Assembly (NCBI GenBank): GCA_018268455.1
Contig: JAFDWM010000016.1
Coordinates: 1-38,948, forward strand
Reading direction: 5' to 3'
Origin: Actinomycetota bacterium
GTDB lineage: Bacteria > Actinomycetota > Actinomycetes > Actinomycetales > Microbacteriaceae
DNA length: 38,948 nt
The notes under the pieces are model-generated. The model made no database searches. It was not told the origin of the DNA and was given only the letters and a program-made list of their open reading frames with translations. How positions within the stretch are numbered: the stretch's first letter is position 1; each line of letters begins with the position of its first letter. Below are positions 7,565-15,241 of this stretch, in pieces. The translations under genes were made by a program, and so were the position numbers.

Positions 7565-7576
7565 GGAGTCGCGATC

Positions 7577-8068
7577 GTGGCCCGACGCTCTGACGTGGAC
7601 CGGCTTTGGTCGCACATCGTCAAAGGCCCTGACCCTGCCGACTGCTGGATCTGGATCGGCGCCGTAGGCGACGACGGATACGGGAGATTCTGGACTGCCG
7701 GAGACGGCATCCGTCAGCGCACGATGCGACCTCAGAGGTTCCTCTATCGCCACCTCACCGGCATTGACCTACCCCCGGCAACGATGTTGCTGCACCGCTG
7801 CGATGTGCCCCTATGCGTGCACGTCGACGTCGACCCAGACGTCTCGCACCTGCGAGTTGGGGGCGCCGCTGACAACCAGCGCGACGCTGCGCGCGCGGGA
7901 CGGCAGCGCAACCGGTTCACGATCGAGAAATACGCGAGTCTCCCGCGCGCCGACCGCGTGGCGCGGTCACGTCGGCTGCGCGATACCGTGCGGGCTCACG
8001 GCTGGGACCCGCAGCTGATCGCCCGGGCTCTCAGCGACGCCGGCAGCGAGCACCCGACTCTCTTCTAA
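7577..8068 (+). CDS. HNH-type endonuclease-like protein
   Basis: 163 residues with the phage-type HNH layout: CWIWIGAVGDDGYGRF near 23-38, a tyrosine/arginine helix, then LLHRCDVPLCVHVDVDPDVSHL around 71-92 and ADNQRDAARAGR. The first His and the CDxPLCV metal site are present. The usual CVNPxHL part is altered to CVHVDVDPDVSHL, so activity is uncertain. A basic C-terminal helix follows. GTG start with a TGAGGAG site overlapping the stop of the mini-protein gene. Confidence 0.75.
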   Translation: MARRSDVDRLWSHIVKGPDPADCWIWIGAVGDDGYGRFWTAGDGIRQRTMRPQRFLYRHLTGIDLPPATMLLHRCDVPLCVHVDVDPDVSHLRVGGAADNQRDAARAGRQRNRFTIEKYASLPRADRVARSRRLRDTVRAHGWDPQLIARALSDAGSEHPTLF

Positions 8069-8076
8069 GTCGGCGT

Positions 8077-8346
8077 CTACTTGCGCCCGTCGGCGCGGAG
8101 CTGCGCGTCGAGCGCGTCGGTGTAGTAGTCCTCTGCGGCCCCGGAGACCTCGCCCATGCCGATCAGCTCTTCGTCAGATCCGATCGGGGACGGACCCCCG
8201 ACAAGAGCGTCAAACTTCACGCCGTCACGGATCGCCTTGACGACCTCGCGCAGGAAGTCCGCGCGCTCGGTGTAGCTCAGGAACTTCGTCACGGCGCGCG
8301 CGTCCTGAACGATGCGCGCGGCTTCATCCTGCGGGTTGGTAACCAT
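8077..8346 (-). CDS. Small mobilisation-region protein, unknown
   Basis: 89 residues, start behind a clear GGAGG site. Acidic and mostly helical (ARIVQDARAVTKFLSYTERA, FLREVVKAIRDGVKF). It lies 24 bp behind the next minus-strand gene, so the pair is an operon transcribed away from the candidate oriT. Position next to a relaxase suggests an accessory of DNA processing, but no family is recognised. Confidence 0.65.
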   Translation of the reverse strand: MVTNPQDEAARIVQDARAVTKFLSYTERADFLREVVKAIRDGVKFDALVGGPSPIGSDEELIGMGEVSGAAEDYYTDALDAQLRADGRK

Positions 8347-8370
8347 TCGATCCTCCAGACCTAACGCCTG

Positions 8371-8622
8371 CTACTCCGCGCTCTGCGTGCGCGGCTTGCG
8401 GGAACGGGTGGGACGCGCGTTGGCGAGGCCGAGACGCTTTAGCTCGGTCTCGGTCCAGCCGGCAGTCATCGCGTCGCGGCGCGCGGCGGCGACGTTCTTC
8501 TGCGCGGCGTCGAGCGCGGCGGCGGCATCCGCGGCTGCGCTGATCGCGCGTTCGAGGGCTTCGCCCTTCTCGATCTTCTCGGCTACCTGAGCTTCTACGA
8601 CTTCACGAATGTTGAGCGCCAT
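8371..8622 (-). CDS. Small coiled-coil protein divergent from the relaxase gene
   Basis: 83 residues from ATG at 8622. A TATGCT -10 lies 6 nt before this ATG (8629-8634), arguing for a leaderless mRNA and for this start rather than the GTG two codons upstream. The body is an Ala-rich helix (EVVEAQVAEKIEKGEALERA onward) with a basic tail (RPTRSRKPRTQ) that could bind DNA. Its place beside the candidate oriT, facing away from the relaxase, fits a relaxosome accessory protein (MobC-like role). This is inference. Confidence 0.65.
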   Translation of the reverse strand: MALNIREVVEAQVAEKIEKGEALERAISAAADAAAALDAAQKNVAAARRDAMTAGWTETELKRLGLANARPTRSRKPRTQSAE

Positions 8623-8734
8623 GCGCACAGCATAACCCGCGGTCGGCGTGGGAGGGGAGCGGGGGAGCAGGCGCCGTCACGTTCAGGGCAGGTACAGCTG
8701 GGAATGCCACGTAGGAGCAGAACAGCTTGGCGAC

Positions 8735-8887
8735 TGCATCTCGCCTTTTCGAATCTCACTCAGCCTCTCTCTGAGAGACAGCGAGATTCGAACTATGCAG
8801 AGTCTCAGGGTCCATACGTCCCAGAGTGCATCTCACCCCATCCGATTCCAGTTGGCCTCCCTCTGACAGACACTGAAATCGGATGCA
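8735..8887 (+). other. Two tandem hairpin elements, candidate oriT
   Basis: Two imperfect repeats 92 bp apart. Copy 1: TGCAT 8735-8739, stem 8750-8760/8780-8790, ATGCA 8795-8799. Copy 2: TGCAT 8827-8831, stem 8842-8852/8872-8882, ATGCA 8883-8887. Both have an 11-position stem with one mismatch and a 19-nt loop. The loops agree at 15 of 19 bases (shared CTCTGA and AGAC), while the stems differ almost throughout yet still pair. Each is preceded by TGCATCTC and closed by an outer TGCAT/ATGCA pair. Lying just upstream of a MobF relaxase gene, they are the best oriT candidate in the window; a structured RNA is the alternative. Confidence 0.6.
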
Positions 8888-8893
8888 CGTATG

Positions 8894-8919
8894 CTACGGG
8901 CTTCGCCCATAGGTATGAT
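8894..8919 (+). promoter_or_regulatory. Relaxase promoter with operator-like palindrome, leaderless
   Basis: A TATGAT -10 at 8914-8919 lies exactly 6 nt before the relaxase ATG, which implies a leaderless transcript and fixes the start. Just upstream, TACGGGCTTCGCCCATA (8894-8910) is a near-palindrome and could be a repressor site. Confidence 0.6.
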
Positions 8920-8925
8920 CGGTGC

Positions 8926-11826
8926 ATGCGCGGCGGAGTGGTGTTCTATCGAGGGGCGGGCGCGGCTGCGCGCGCCTACCTCGAATCTGACCACTCGCAC
9001 GCCGATGAGTACTACCTGGAGAACGGGGATTCCGTCGCGCAGTGGACTGCGCTCGACAGCACGGGTGCTGTCCGCGCGGAGTCCCAGCTGGATGGCGAGA
9101 CCTATCAGGCATGGGTGGACTGGCGCGACCCGGTGACGGGGGAGCAGCGGGGGATACCGCGCGACGAGGTGCGGGTATCGACTGCCGGCGAGGTTGTCAC
9201 GCGGCCGGCGTCTCCACGCTTCGCGGAGATGACGGTCAACTGTGACAAGTCGCTGTCGGTCGCCGCTGCGCTGGTCCCCGAGGTCTCGGCTGCGCTCGAC
9301 GCCGCACAGGCTGACGCTGCGGCCGCGATGGGCGCGTACCTCGCGCAGAACTCCGTGACTCGCGTCGGGCCGCGCGGCGCGCAGGAGTTCGTGCCCGTCG
9401 AGCGGTTCGAACAGGTCGCCGTGGTGCACCGCACGTCGCGCGCCGGCGATCCTCACCGCCACATTCACGTGCAGTGGAACACGAGAGTGTTCGCTGACGG
9501 GAAGTGGCGAGGGCTGCACACGGCCGCCACCTTGAAGCAGCAGGGTGCGCTTCGCGGAGTCGCGGAGGCCGTCATCAACTCGCACCCTCAGCTGCGCGCT
9601 GCGCTGCGTGCCGCGGGGCTCACGTTCGATGCGTCGACGGGCAAGGTCACCGAGCTTGCCAAGCACGCCGAGCTGATGTCGAAGCGTGCTCTCCAGGTGC
9701 AGCAGAACGTGACGAAGCTGGAGCGTGAGTGGCGCGAGCTGCACCCGGGGGAGCAGCCGTCGCAGACGCTCCAGCGGGAGTGGGATCAGCAGGCATGGGC
9801 AATCGACCGGCCGCACAAGACGCACGACGCGGGTCGCGCTGAGGATCGGTGGATGGGCGAGCTGCGCGACGCGGGCCTCCGCACGTCGGGGTTCACCGGC
9901 GGCGGGGGAGAGACCCGCGTCTCGCTCGTCGACGTCGACCGCGCCGACATCGCCCAAGTGGCGATCGCGCAGCTGGAGGAATCGAAGTCGGCATGGTCCG
10001 TCGCTGACCTCGAAGGGCAGATCGGTGTCGTCCTCGGACAGTCCGGCGTCGTCGCATCCCGAGCGGACGTCGAGGCCTGGGTGACCGAAACCGCCGATGC
10101 GGCGGCGAGCACCCTTCTACGGCTGGACATCGACTACCAGGGCGACGTGCCGAACTGGGTCCGGTGGATCACATCGGAGCGTGTCGTGGCCGTCGAGGAC
10201 GACCTACGACAGGCGTTCATCGCGCGCGGACTGGAGTCCGCTCTGGTGATGAACGAGCCCGTCCTCGGCAACCTCACGCAGGCGCAGTCCGACGCTGCGC
10301 GTGCGCTTGGCAGCGCAGCTCCGCTCGTCGTCGTAGAGGGCGCGGCCGGCGCCGGCAAGACCACGATGTTGAAGACAGCCGCAGAGCTGGCCGAGAGTCA
10401 GGGCCGCCGGTTCGTCGTCGTCGCCCCGACGCTGCGAGCTGCACAGGAGGCCGGCGCCGCGCTCGGCACGCCCGCCTTCTCGGCGCACAAGCTCGCGCAC
10501 GAATACGGGTTCCGCCGTGACGCTTACGGCCGGTGGACGCGCCTGTCTGTCGGTGACCTGGACCCGTCGACCTGGCTCGAGTATCGCGGCCCGTCCGACG
10601 GCTTCCACGTCGACCCGAGCACGCGCATCATCGTCGACGAGGCCGGCATGATCGATCAGGACATCGCGCACGCGCTCGTCCAGATCTCGAACGAGAACGG
10701 CGCCGCTCTCGCGCTCGTCGGTGACCGCGCTCAGTTGCCGGCGGTCGGGCGAGGCGGCGTGCTCGACATGGCCGTCGACGCCCACCCGACGCCGCTGGAT
10801 CTGACCGACCTTCACCGGTTCGTCACGCCCGACGGCGGTCTCGACGCCGAGTACGCCAGCCTCACCCTCCAGATGCGATCCAGGGAAGCGCCGGCCGAAC
10901 TGTTCGACCAGCTCCACGAGCGCGGGAACCTCGTCATCCACGAGACAATGGACGACGCACGCGCGGTCATCACCGACGACGCGATCGCCCGGGCACGCGC
11001 CGGCTCCTCGGTCGCGATCGCCACGGCGACGAACGAGGAGGCCGCCGCCCTCAATGCGCTCATCCAGCAGGCGCACGCGCAGGCCGGTCACACCACAGCG
11101 GCCGCCGTCGAGATCTCCGGCAGCGATCTGTTGACGCTGCGCAACGGCGACCGGCTCATGACGCGCAAGAACGATCGTGACCTGGGGGTCGCGAACCGCG
11201 ATGTCTGGAACGTGAAGCGCGTCCACCGCAGCGGCGAGGTCACCGTGACGGACGGAAAGCGCACCGTCAAACTCCCTGCGTCGTACGTGAAGGAGCACAC
11301 GCACCTGGCCTACGCCTCCACCGAGTTCGGCGTGCAGGGCGCCACCGTGCAGGCCGGGCACGGCATCGTCACCGACTCGTCGACCGCATCGGCCGTGTAC
11401 GTGTCTGCGACTCGCGGCCGCGAGTCCAACACGCTGCACGTCGTCGCAGAAACCCGCCTTCAGGCGCGCGAGCTGTTCGTCGACGCGATGACACGAGAGG
11501 CCGGCGACCGTGGCGTCGAGATGAAGCGCGCCGGCGCCGTCCGAGACCTGCAAGGCACGTCGGGCACGCGCACCCGCACCGAGAGCCAGCGTGCACAGGC
11601 GGCATGGTGGGGCGTCGACGTCGACAAGCCCGCGCCGCGCCCTGCCGCGTCCGCCAGGAAGTCGACGCGCGAGACCGACCGCGACGCTGAGACCGCCCGC
11701 AAGAGGCAGTCCACGCGACCGGCAGACGCCACGGCCCGCACCGCCCGAGATGCCGAAGCGACCCGGGCTGCGCGCGACGCCGCCAAGGCTCGTCGACGGG
11801 TGCGCGATCGCGGGCAGGAGCGATAG
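8926..11826 (+). CDS. MobF-type conjugative relaxase/helicase (TraA-like)
   Basis: 966 residues from the leaderless ATG; the open frame extends further upstream only through the hairpin region. The N-terminal relaxase domain has candidate nicking tyrosines (Y8, Y18, Y29/Y30) and the HUH metal triad in DPHRHIHVQWNTRVF (H177, H179, H181). A RecD/TraI-type helicase follows: Walker A EGAAGAGKTTM near 471, Walker B RIIVDEAGMID near 570, then GDRAQLPAVGRGG and the C-terminal ASTEFGVQGATV motif. It nicks oriT, stays covalently bound and unwinds the strand for transfer. The last ~73 residues, starting WWGVDVD at 894, are basic/helical and recur at the end of the zeta toxin. Confidence 0.93.
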   Translation: MRGGVVFYRGAGAAARAYLESDHSHADEYYLENGDSVAQWTALDSTGAVRAESQLDGETYQAWVDWRDPVTGEQRGIPRDEVRVSTAGEVVTRPASPRFAEMTVNCDKSLSVAAALVPEVSAALDAAQADAAAAMGAYLAQNSVTRVGPRGAQEFVPVERFEQVAVVHRTSRAGDPHRHIHVQWNTRVFADGKWRGLHTAATLKQQGALRGVAEAVINSHPQLRAALRAAGLTFDASTGKVTELAKHAELMSKRALQVQQNVTKLEREWRELHPGEQPSQTLQREWDQQAWAIDRPHKTHDAGRAEDRWMGELRDAGLRTSGFTGGGGETRVSLVDVDRADIAQVAIAQLEESKSAWSVADLEGQIGVVLGQSGVVASRADVEAWVTETADAAASTLLRLDIDYQGDVPNWVRWITSERVVAVEDDLRQAFIARGLESALVMNEPVLGNLTQAQSDAARALGSAAPLVVVEGAAGAGKTTMLKTAAELAESQGRRFVVVAPTLRAAQEAGAALGTPAFSAHKLAHEYGFRRDAYGRWTRLSVGDLDPSTWLEYRGPSDGFHVDPSTRIIVDEAGMIDQDIAHALVQISNENGAALALVGDRAQLPAVGRGGVLDMAVDAHPTPLDLTDLHRFVTPDGGLDAEYASLTLQMRSREAPAELFDQLHERGNLVIHETMDDARAVITDDAIARARAGSSVAIATATNEEAAALNALIQQAHAQAGHTTAAAVEISGSDLLTLRNGDRLMTRKNDRDLGVANRDVWNVKRVHRSGEVTVTDGKRTVKLPASYVKEHTHLAYASTEFGVQGATVQAGHGIVTDSSTASAVYVSATRGRESNTLHVVAETRLQARELFVDAMTREAGDRGVEMKRAGAVRDLQGTSGTRTRTESQRAQAAWWGVDVDKPAPRPAASARKSTRETDRDAETARKRQSTRPADATARTARDAEATRAARDAAKARRRVRDRGQER

Positions 11827-11836
11827 CCTCCGATGC

Positions 11837-11986
11837 ATGGACGCGGCGACGATGCACCTCAAGGCCATTACGGAAGCCTGGGAGGACGACAACGAGCGGG
11901 CGCGGGAACTAGCTGAACGGTGGCCGGAGCTGGCGCGCGCTGTGAACAACGGCGCAATCTGGGTCTCGATCGCTGATCCTCAGTAG
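11837..11986 (+). CDS. Small 49-residue protein downstream of relaxase
   Basis: A short gene 10 bp after the relaxase stop. A TAGCCT -10 lies 7 nt before the ATG, again suggesting leaderless expression. It encodes an acidic helix (AITEAWEDDNERARELAERW) ending in WVSIADPQ. No family recognised. Co-localisation suggests a small relaxase accessory. Confidence 0.5.
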   Translation: MDAATMHLKAITEAWEDDNERARELAERWPELARAVNNGAIWVSIADPQ

Positions 11987-12027
11987 ACATGACCGGCCGC
12001 GCGATCGCGGCCAGGAGCGCTAGAGAC

Positions 12028-12345
12028 CTACCCGTCCGCGACCCGAGTCACGGCACTGGCCCAGACCCACGTGTGATGAACCACTGGGCTCCCGGGCGGC
12101 GACCAGCGCACCAGCACCGCATCCCGTGTCCAGGCGATCGCCACCGCCTGGACGAGCTGCGGATCGGAGACGAGCACCTGGTGCGGAATCCACGCGGAGA
12201 CGGGAACCGGCGTCACCGCGTCCTGCCGGCGCCCGGAGCCCCGCAGCTCGTCGTCGCTGAGCCCGACCGGATGCGCGACCCAGCGGAGCCGGCGGTTCAC
12301 GTCCGTCAGCTCCTGCGCGAGCAGCGATTCATTGGGCTTACCCAT
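12028..12345 (-). CDS. Conserved hypothetical protein
   Basis: 105 residues from the ATG at 12345 (an upstream GTG would lie inside the promoter). Tryptophan-rich beta-type sequence: WVAHPVGLSDDEL, VPVSAWIPHQVLVSDPQLV, WTRDAVLVRWSPPG. No motif recognised. It is divergent from the toxin-antitoxin side, and its promoter carries a diverged TAGTA...TACTA box. Confidence 0.55.
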   Translation of the reverse strand: MGKPNESLLAQELTDVNRRLRWVAHPVGLSDDELRGSGRRQDAVTPVPVSAWIPHQVLVSDPQLVQAVAIAWTRDAVLVRWSPPGSPVVHHTWVWASAVTRVADG

Positions 12346-12354
12346 GCCGCACAC

Positions 12355-12375
12355 GATAGTATTTTCGTACTAATC
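12355..12375 (-). promoter_or_regulatory. Promoter with diverged TAGTA-TACTA inverted repeat
   Basis: GATAGTATTTTCG followed by TACTAATC has TAGTA and TACTA arms, like the AATAGTACTATT box but with a longer centre. On the minus strand its TACTAT part (12356-12361) serves as the -10, 10 nt before the ATG at 12345. It is a possible outlier of the box family. Confidence 0.35.
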
Positions 12376-12422
12376 TTGCGAGTCGAGTAACCGCCGATAA
12401 TAGATATTATGTCAGCTCGTAA

Positions 12423-12455
12423 GAGGACTATTCGCATGATCTGCAGATAGTCCTC
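12423..12455. repeat. 9-bp perfect inverted repeat
   Basis: GAGGACTAT at 12423-12431 and ATAGTCCTC at 12447-12455 enclose 15 nt. A second short palindrome, ATAATA-GA-TATTAT, lies at 12397-12410. Together they occupy the promoter region between the divergent genes and look like operators. A bidirectional terminator is unlikely because no gene ends here. Confidence 0.45.
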
Positions 12456-12498
12456 CCCTGATACGCAGATGCCGTACGGCGCGTAAAGTGGACGCGAT

Positions 12499-12717
12499 CT
12501 GGGCATTTCACCCGAGCTGGCGATACGCGCCCTCTCCACTCAGCACAAGTCAGTACGAGAGATCGCGGAGATCATCGGCTGGAGCAAGAGCAGCGTCGCG
12601 AGAGAACTCAAGGGATCGATGCCCGGAGCCGTCATGCACACCGGGGACATCGACAGGAACGAGCGAGTCGCGAGGGTCGTCGCCTCCGCCTGGGGATCAG
12701 GCTTTCCCCGACGCTGA
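12499..12717 (+). pseudogene. HTH protein fragment without a normal start codon
   Basis: An open frame of 73 codons (with stop) encodes a clear helix-turn-helix: HKSVREIAEIIGWSKSSVAR, where REIAEIIGWSKSSV matches a resolvase/sigma-type HTH. A stop (TAA 12484-12486) lies five codons upstream, and the frame between has no ATG, GTG or TTG; only CTG at 12499 could serve. Either the 5' end is lost by mutation or a rare start is used. It ends at a TGA 52 bp before the antitoxin gene and may once have regulated it. Confidence 0.4.
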
Positions 12718-12769
12718 ACGGGTGTCCGAGGCCGGGCGTATGCTGGAGAGGTAGACGGAAGGGGATCTC

Positions 12770-13036
12770 ATGACTAAGACGGCAGTCGCCCCCGAGATCG
12801 TGGATTTCGACCCGATGGTCTACGACATCATGCGCGAGACCGCGACCGAGCTTGGCGGCGAGTACGTGTGGCTCTCCCGTCACGCGGCGACCGCGACAGA
12901 GCGCGAGGCGGCGAAGGCCGCTGACATCGCCCTGTGGCAGGACGTGAACAGCGTGCGCGGTTCGGACCTGGCGACGATCAAGGCGAAGACCGATGAGTAC
13001 CGGTCACGCCTGCGCGAGCTGCGCGCGACTGCGTGA
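12770..13036 (+). CDS. Antitoxin of the zeta-toxin operon (putative)
   Basis: 88 residues, acidic-helical, with no DNA-binding motif: DFDPMVYDIMRETATELGGE, then ALWQDVNSVRGSDLATIKAK. Preceded by a TATGCT -10-like hexamer and GGAAGGGG. Its stop overlaps the toxin GTG in GTGA, the usual coupling of antitoxin before toxin. Size and helical character are like the epsilon antitoxins that block the ATP site of zeta toxins, but sequence similarity is not obvious to me; the role is inferred from position. Confidence 0.65.
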   Translation: MTKTAVAPEIVDFDPMVYDIMRETATELGGEYVWLSRHAATATEREAAKAADIALWQDVNSVRGSDLATIKAKTDEYRSRLRELRATA

Positions 13037-14133
13037 GCTGGCGGGATGATCTCAGCGCGGACGAGCTGCGCGAGATCTTCGATCGCGACATTGCGCCCAC
13101 GCTGACCGCCGGCGGCGCCGCCGAGCTGCATCCCTCCGTGGTGTTCGTCGGCGCCCAGCCGGGAGCGGGCAAGTCGCGCGCGATCGCGGACGTGCACAGC
13201 GAGCGCCCTGGTGCGGTGCCCGTCATCGGTGACGACTTCCGGAGATTCCATCCCGACTATCGGGACCTGATGCGAACCGACCCGCTCGCGATGCCGCACG
13301 TCACCGCGCAGGCCTCCGGCGCGTGGGTCGGCATGGCTGCCGACTACCTCCGCACCGAGCGCCGTAGCGTCATCCTGGAGACGACGATGCGACAGCTGCC
13401 GGTGGTCGAGTCCACGGCGGCCGCGTTCCGTGCGCAGGGCTATCGGGTCGAGGCGCACGTGCTCGCCGTCCCTGGCGCGGTCTCCGCCCTCGGAACCGTG
13501 AGCCGCTACCTCGGGGAGGCCGCCGGCAACGATCAGAACCGGTGGACGCCCTCAGCGGCGCACGAGGCCGCTTACGAGGCCATGCCCGTCACCGTCGAGC
13601 AGCTGGTGGCCCGTGGCCTCGTCGACCGGATCACGGTCGCCACGCGCACGCAGCGCGTCCTCTACGATCGCACCGTGACGGCCGACGTCGCCCAGACCGC
13701 GGCCGCCGATGCGCGCCGGGCGATCGAGGCCGGCCGCAGCGCCTCCGCGATGACGAGTCACGACGGCCGCGCGTGGGTGCGTGAGTTCGTTCTGGCGGCC
13801 GCCCGAGTCTCGCGCCTCCCCCACGTGGCCGAAGATCTCCACGAGACGATGCGGCGCCTGGCGGCCGCATCCAGCGAGATCATCCGGCACACGCACGAGC
13901 CGGCCCTGCGCGCCGCAGCTCGTGAAAGCGTGGCGGCCGCAAAGATCCCCGCTGCATCGTCCGGTCGATCGACGAGCAAGGATCACGCGCGCTGGTGGGG
14001 CGTCGACGTCGACCACGGCCCCACGCGCACACGCGGCGAGATCGCCGCCCGCAGCGCGAAGGACACCGAGGCCACGACCATCGCGCACGACGTCGCCAAG
14101 AACCGCGATCGCGGGCGCGGCGTCGACCGCTGA
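13033..14133 (+). CDS. Zeta-type toxin kinase with relaxase-like C-terminal tail
   Basis: 366 residues, GTG start overlapping the antitoxin stop. The zeta domain has Walker A GAQPGAGKS (40-48), GDDFRRFHPDY (66-76, catalytic Asp and substrate contact) and ETTMR (116-120). Zeta toxins phosphorylate UDP-N-acetylglucosamine and block wall synthesis. Residues ~180-300 are helical linker. The last 46 residues begin WWGVDVD (321-327) and end with alternating basic/acidic helix. They align with the relaxase end: WWGVDVD, then A-D-EAT-A-D-AK-R-R spacing. The 21 bases encoding WWGVDVD are identical in both genes. The tail may direct the toxin into the type IV machine (see findings). Confidence 0.85.
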   Translation: MSWRDDLSADELREIFDRDIAPTLTAGGAAELHPSVVFVGAQPGAGKSRAIADVHSERPGAVPVIGDDFRRFHPDYRDLMRTDPLAMPHVTAQASGAWVGMAADYLRTERRSVILETTMRQLPVVESTAAAFRAQGYRVEAHVLAVPGAVSALGTVSRYLGEAAGNDQNRWTPSAAHEAAYEAMPVTVEQLVARGLVDRITVATRTQRVLYDRTVTADVAQTAAADARRAIEAGRSASAMTSHDGRAWVREFVLAAARVSRLPHVAEDLHETMRRLAAASSEIIRHTHEPALRAAARESVAAAKIPAASSGRSTSKDHARWWGVDVDHGPTRTRGEIAARSAKDTEATTIAHDVAKNRDRGRGVDR

Positions 14134-14164
14134 TCCCGCCTGTCTGCACCCTACAAACCCCAGT

Positions 14165-14190
14165 GCCCTCCTCGCGATCCCGAGGAGGGC
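14165..14190 (+). terminator. Terminator of the toxin operon
   Basis: GCCCTCCTCG and CGAGGAGGGC form a perfect 10-bp stem with a 6-nt loop, 31 bp after the toxin stop. Confidence 0.8.
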
Positions 14191-14265
14191 AGGTCGTGGG
14201 TTTCGCTGCGTGATTTCCGCCGGCACGTTGTCGGAAGGTCACAGCCGTGCACCTGGTCGACGTCG

Positions 14266-14285
14266 GCCGGCGCCGCGGCGCCGGC
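14266..14285 (-). terminator. 20-bp perfect GC palindrome, likely terminator of the macro-domain gene
   Basis: GCCGGCGCCGCGGCGCCGGC is self-complementary over 20 bp and lies 23 bp past the end of the convergent macro-domain gene. It probably terminates the long minus-strand operon. Confidence 0.5.
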
Positions 14286-14307
14286 GCGGTCTCCTTGTAT
14301 GGACCCT

Positions 14308-15180
14308 CTAACCCGCGAAGCGCACGATCGTTATGGCGATGTCGGCTTGATCGCTTTCGTCGACGATGCGAGCGACGTCGGAGATCCCTGCCAGGATTGC
14401 GGTCTCAGACGCCTCGGGCGCAAGCTTCCCGGTTCCCGTGCCGATCAGGGGAACCGTGACGCTGCGCACATCTCGTTCGGTGGCTCGGCGGACGATGTTC
14501 CTCGCGCACTCGGTCACGCTCTCGGTCGTCGCCTTCCACCGTGACGTCAGTCCGGCCGCGTGGAACATGAGTCGGTAGCCCGACAGTCCGCCGGCATCGG
14601 TGACGACGACATCTCCTGTTGGGAGCGTCCTGTGCTTCGCGAGTTGCCGCCATGGCTCGTATGTCGTGCGCTGCTTCAGCTTTCCGCTGAGGCCGCCGGG
14701 AGCGAGGAGGAGTCGCGGCCAGTACTTGCCGTTGCGGTTCCAGGGGTTCACGATCGCGTCGGCTTCCATGTTCAGAATGTCGCCGTCGACGACGCGGACT
14801 ACCACGGTCGGCCGCGTTGGATCGTCGTGGCCGAGCGGGATCTCGCGGATGACGCCGGCGATCGCTCGGAGCGCGTCGGCGGTGAGTCCATCAGGTGCGC
14901 GGATGCAGCCGATTCTCGCGCCAGCCTCACGGCATGCGGCGTCGAGCTCGCGCTGCGCTTCCGCTAGCTCGTGCTCATGGAAGTAACCCGCCGGTGCAAT
15001 GTCGGCCATCGCCGCGACGACGGCCGACACCCGAGCCTCCCGGCGAGCAAGCTCGGCGGGATTGTTGATCGGCCGGCCCCATGCGGCGCCTTCCGCGAGA
15101 CCGCGGAGCTGCCCGAGACGTTCCCACCGCCTCTGATGCTCCGCCGGTGGGGTCCAGGGCTCGTATGTCGTTCGTGACAT
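14308..15180 (-). CDS. Macro-domain protein with a helical N-terminal domain
   Basis: 290 residues. Residues ~1-120 form a helical, unrecognised domain. From ~128 follows a macro (ADP-ribose-binding) domain: VVDGDILNMEADAIVNPWNRNG, the glycine loop LAPGGLSGKLK, DAGGLSGYRLMFHAAGL, and PLIGTGTGKLAPEASETAI as the phosphate-binding loop. Such domains remove or bind ADP-ribose on protein, DNA or metabolites (for example DarG antitoxins). No DarT-like partner is nearby. The short motif TTYEPW occurs twice, at residue 4 and near 172. The gene follows the tra operon on the same strand after a 61-bp gap. Confidence 0.75.
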   Translation of the reverse strand: MSRTTYEPWTPPAEHQRRWERLGQLRGLAEGAAWGRPINNPAELARREARVSAVVAAMADIAPAGYFHEHELAEAQRELDAACREAGARIGCIRAPDGLTADALRAIAGVIREIPLGHDDPTRPTVVVRVVDGDILNMEADAIVNPWNRNGKYWPRLLLAPGGLSGKLKQRTTYEPWRQLAKHRTLPTGDVVVTDAGGLSGYRLMFHAAGLTSRWKATTESVTECARNIVRRATERDVRSVTVPLIGTGTGKLAPEASETAILAGISDVARIVDESDQADIAITIVRFAG

Positions 15181-15241
15181 GGCGTCTCCTTCGTTGTCAG
15201 ATCGAACTTGGTGCAGCGCTGTCGGGTGTCAACCGGCGCCA

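Noticed and set aside
10204-11949. 581-codon open frame on the minus strand
   Set aside because: It is the antisense of the relaxase helicase region; low-complexity Arg/Gly/Val composition typical of shadow frames in GC-rich DNA, and no ribosome site.
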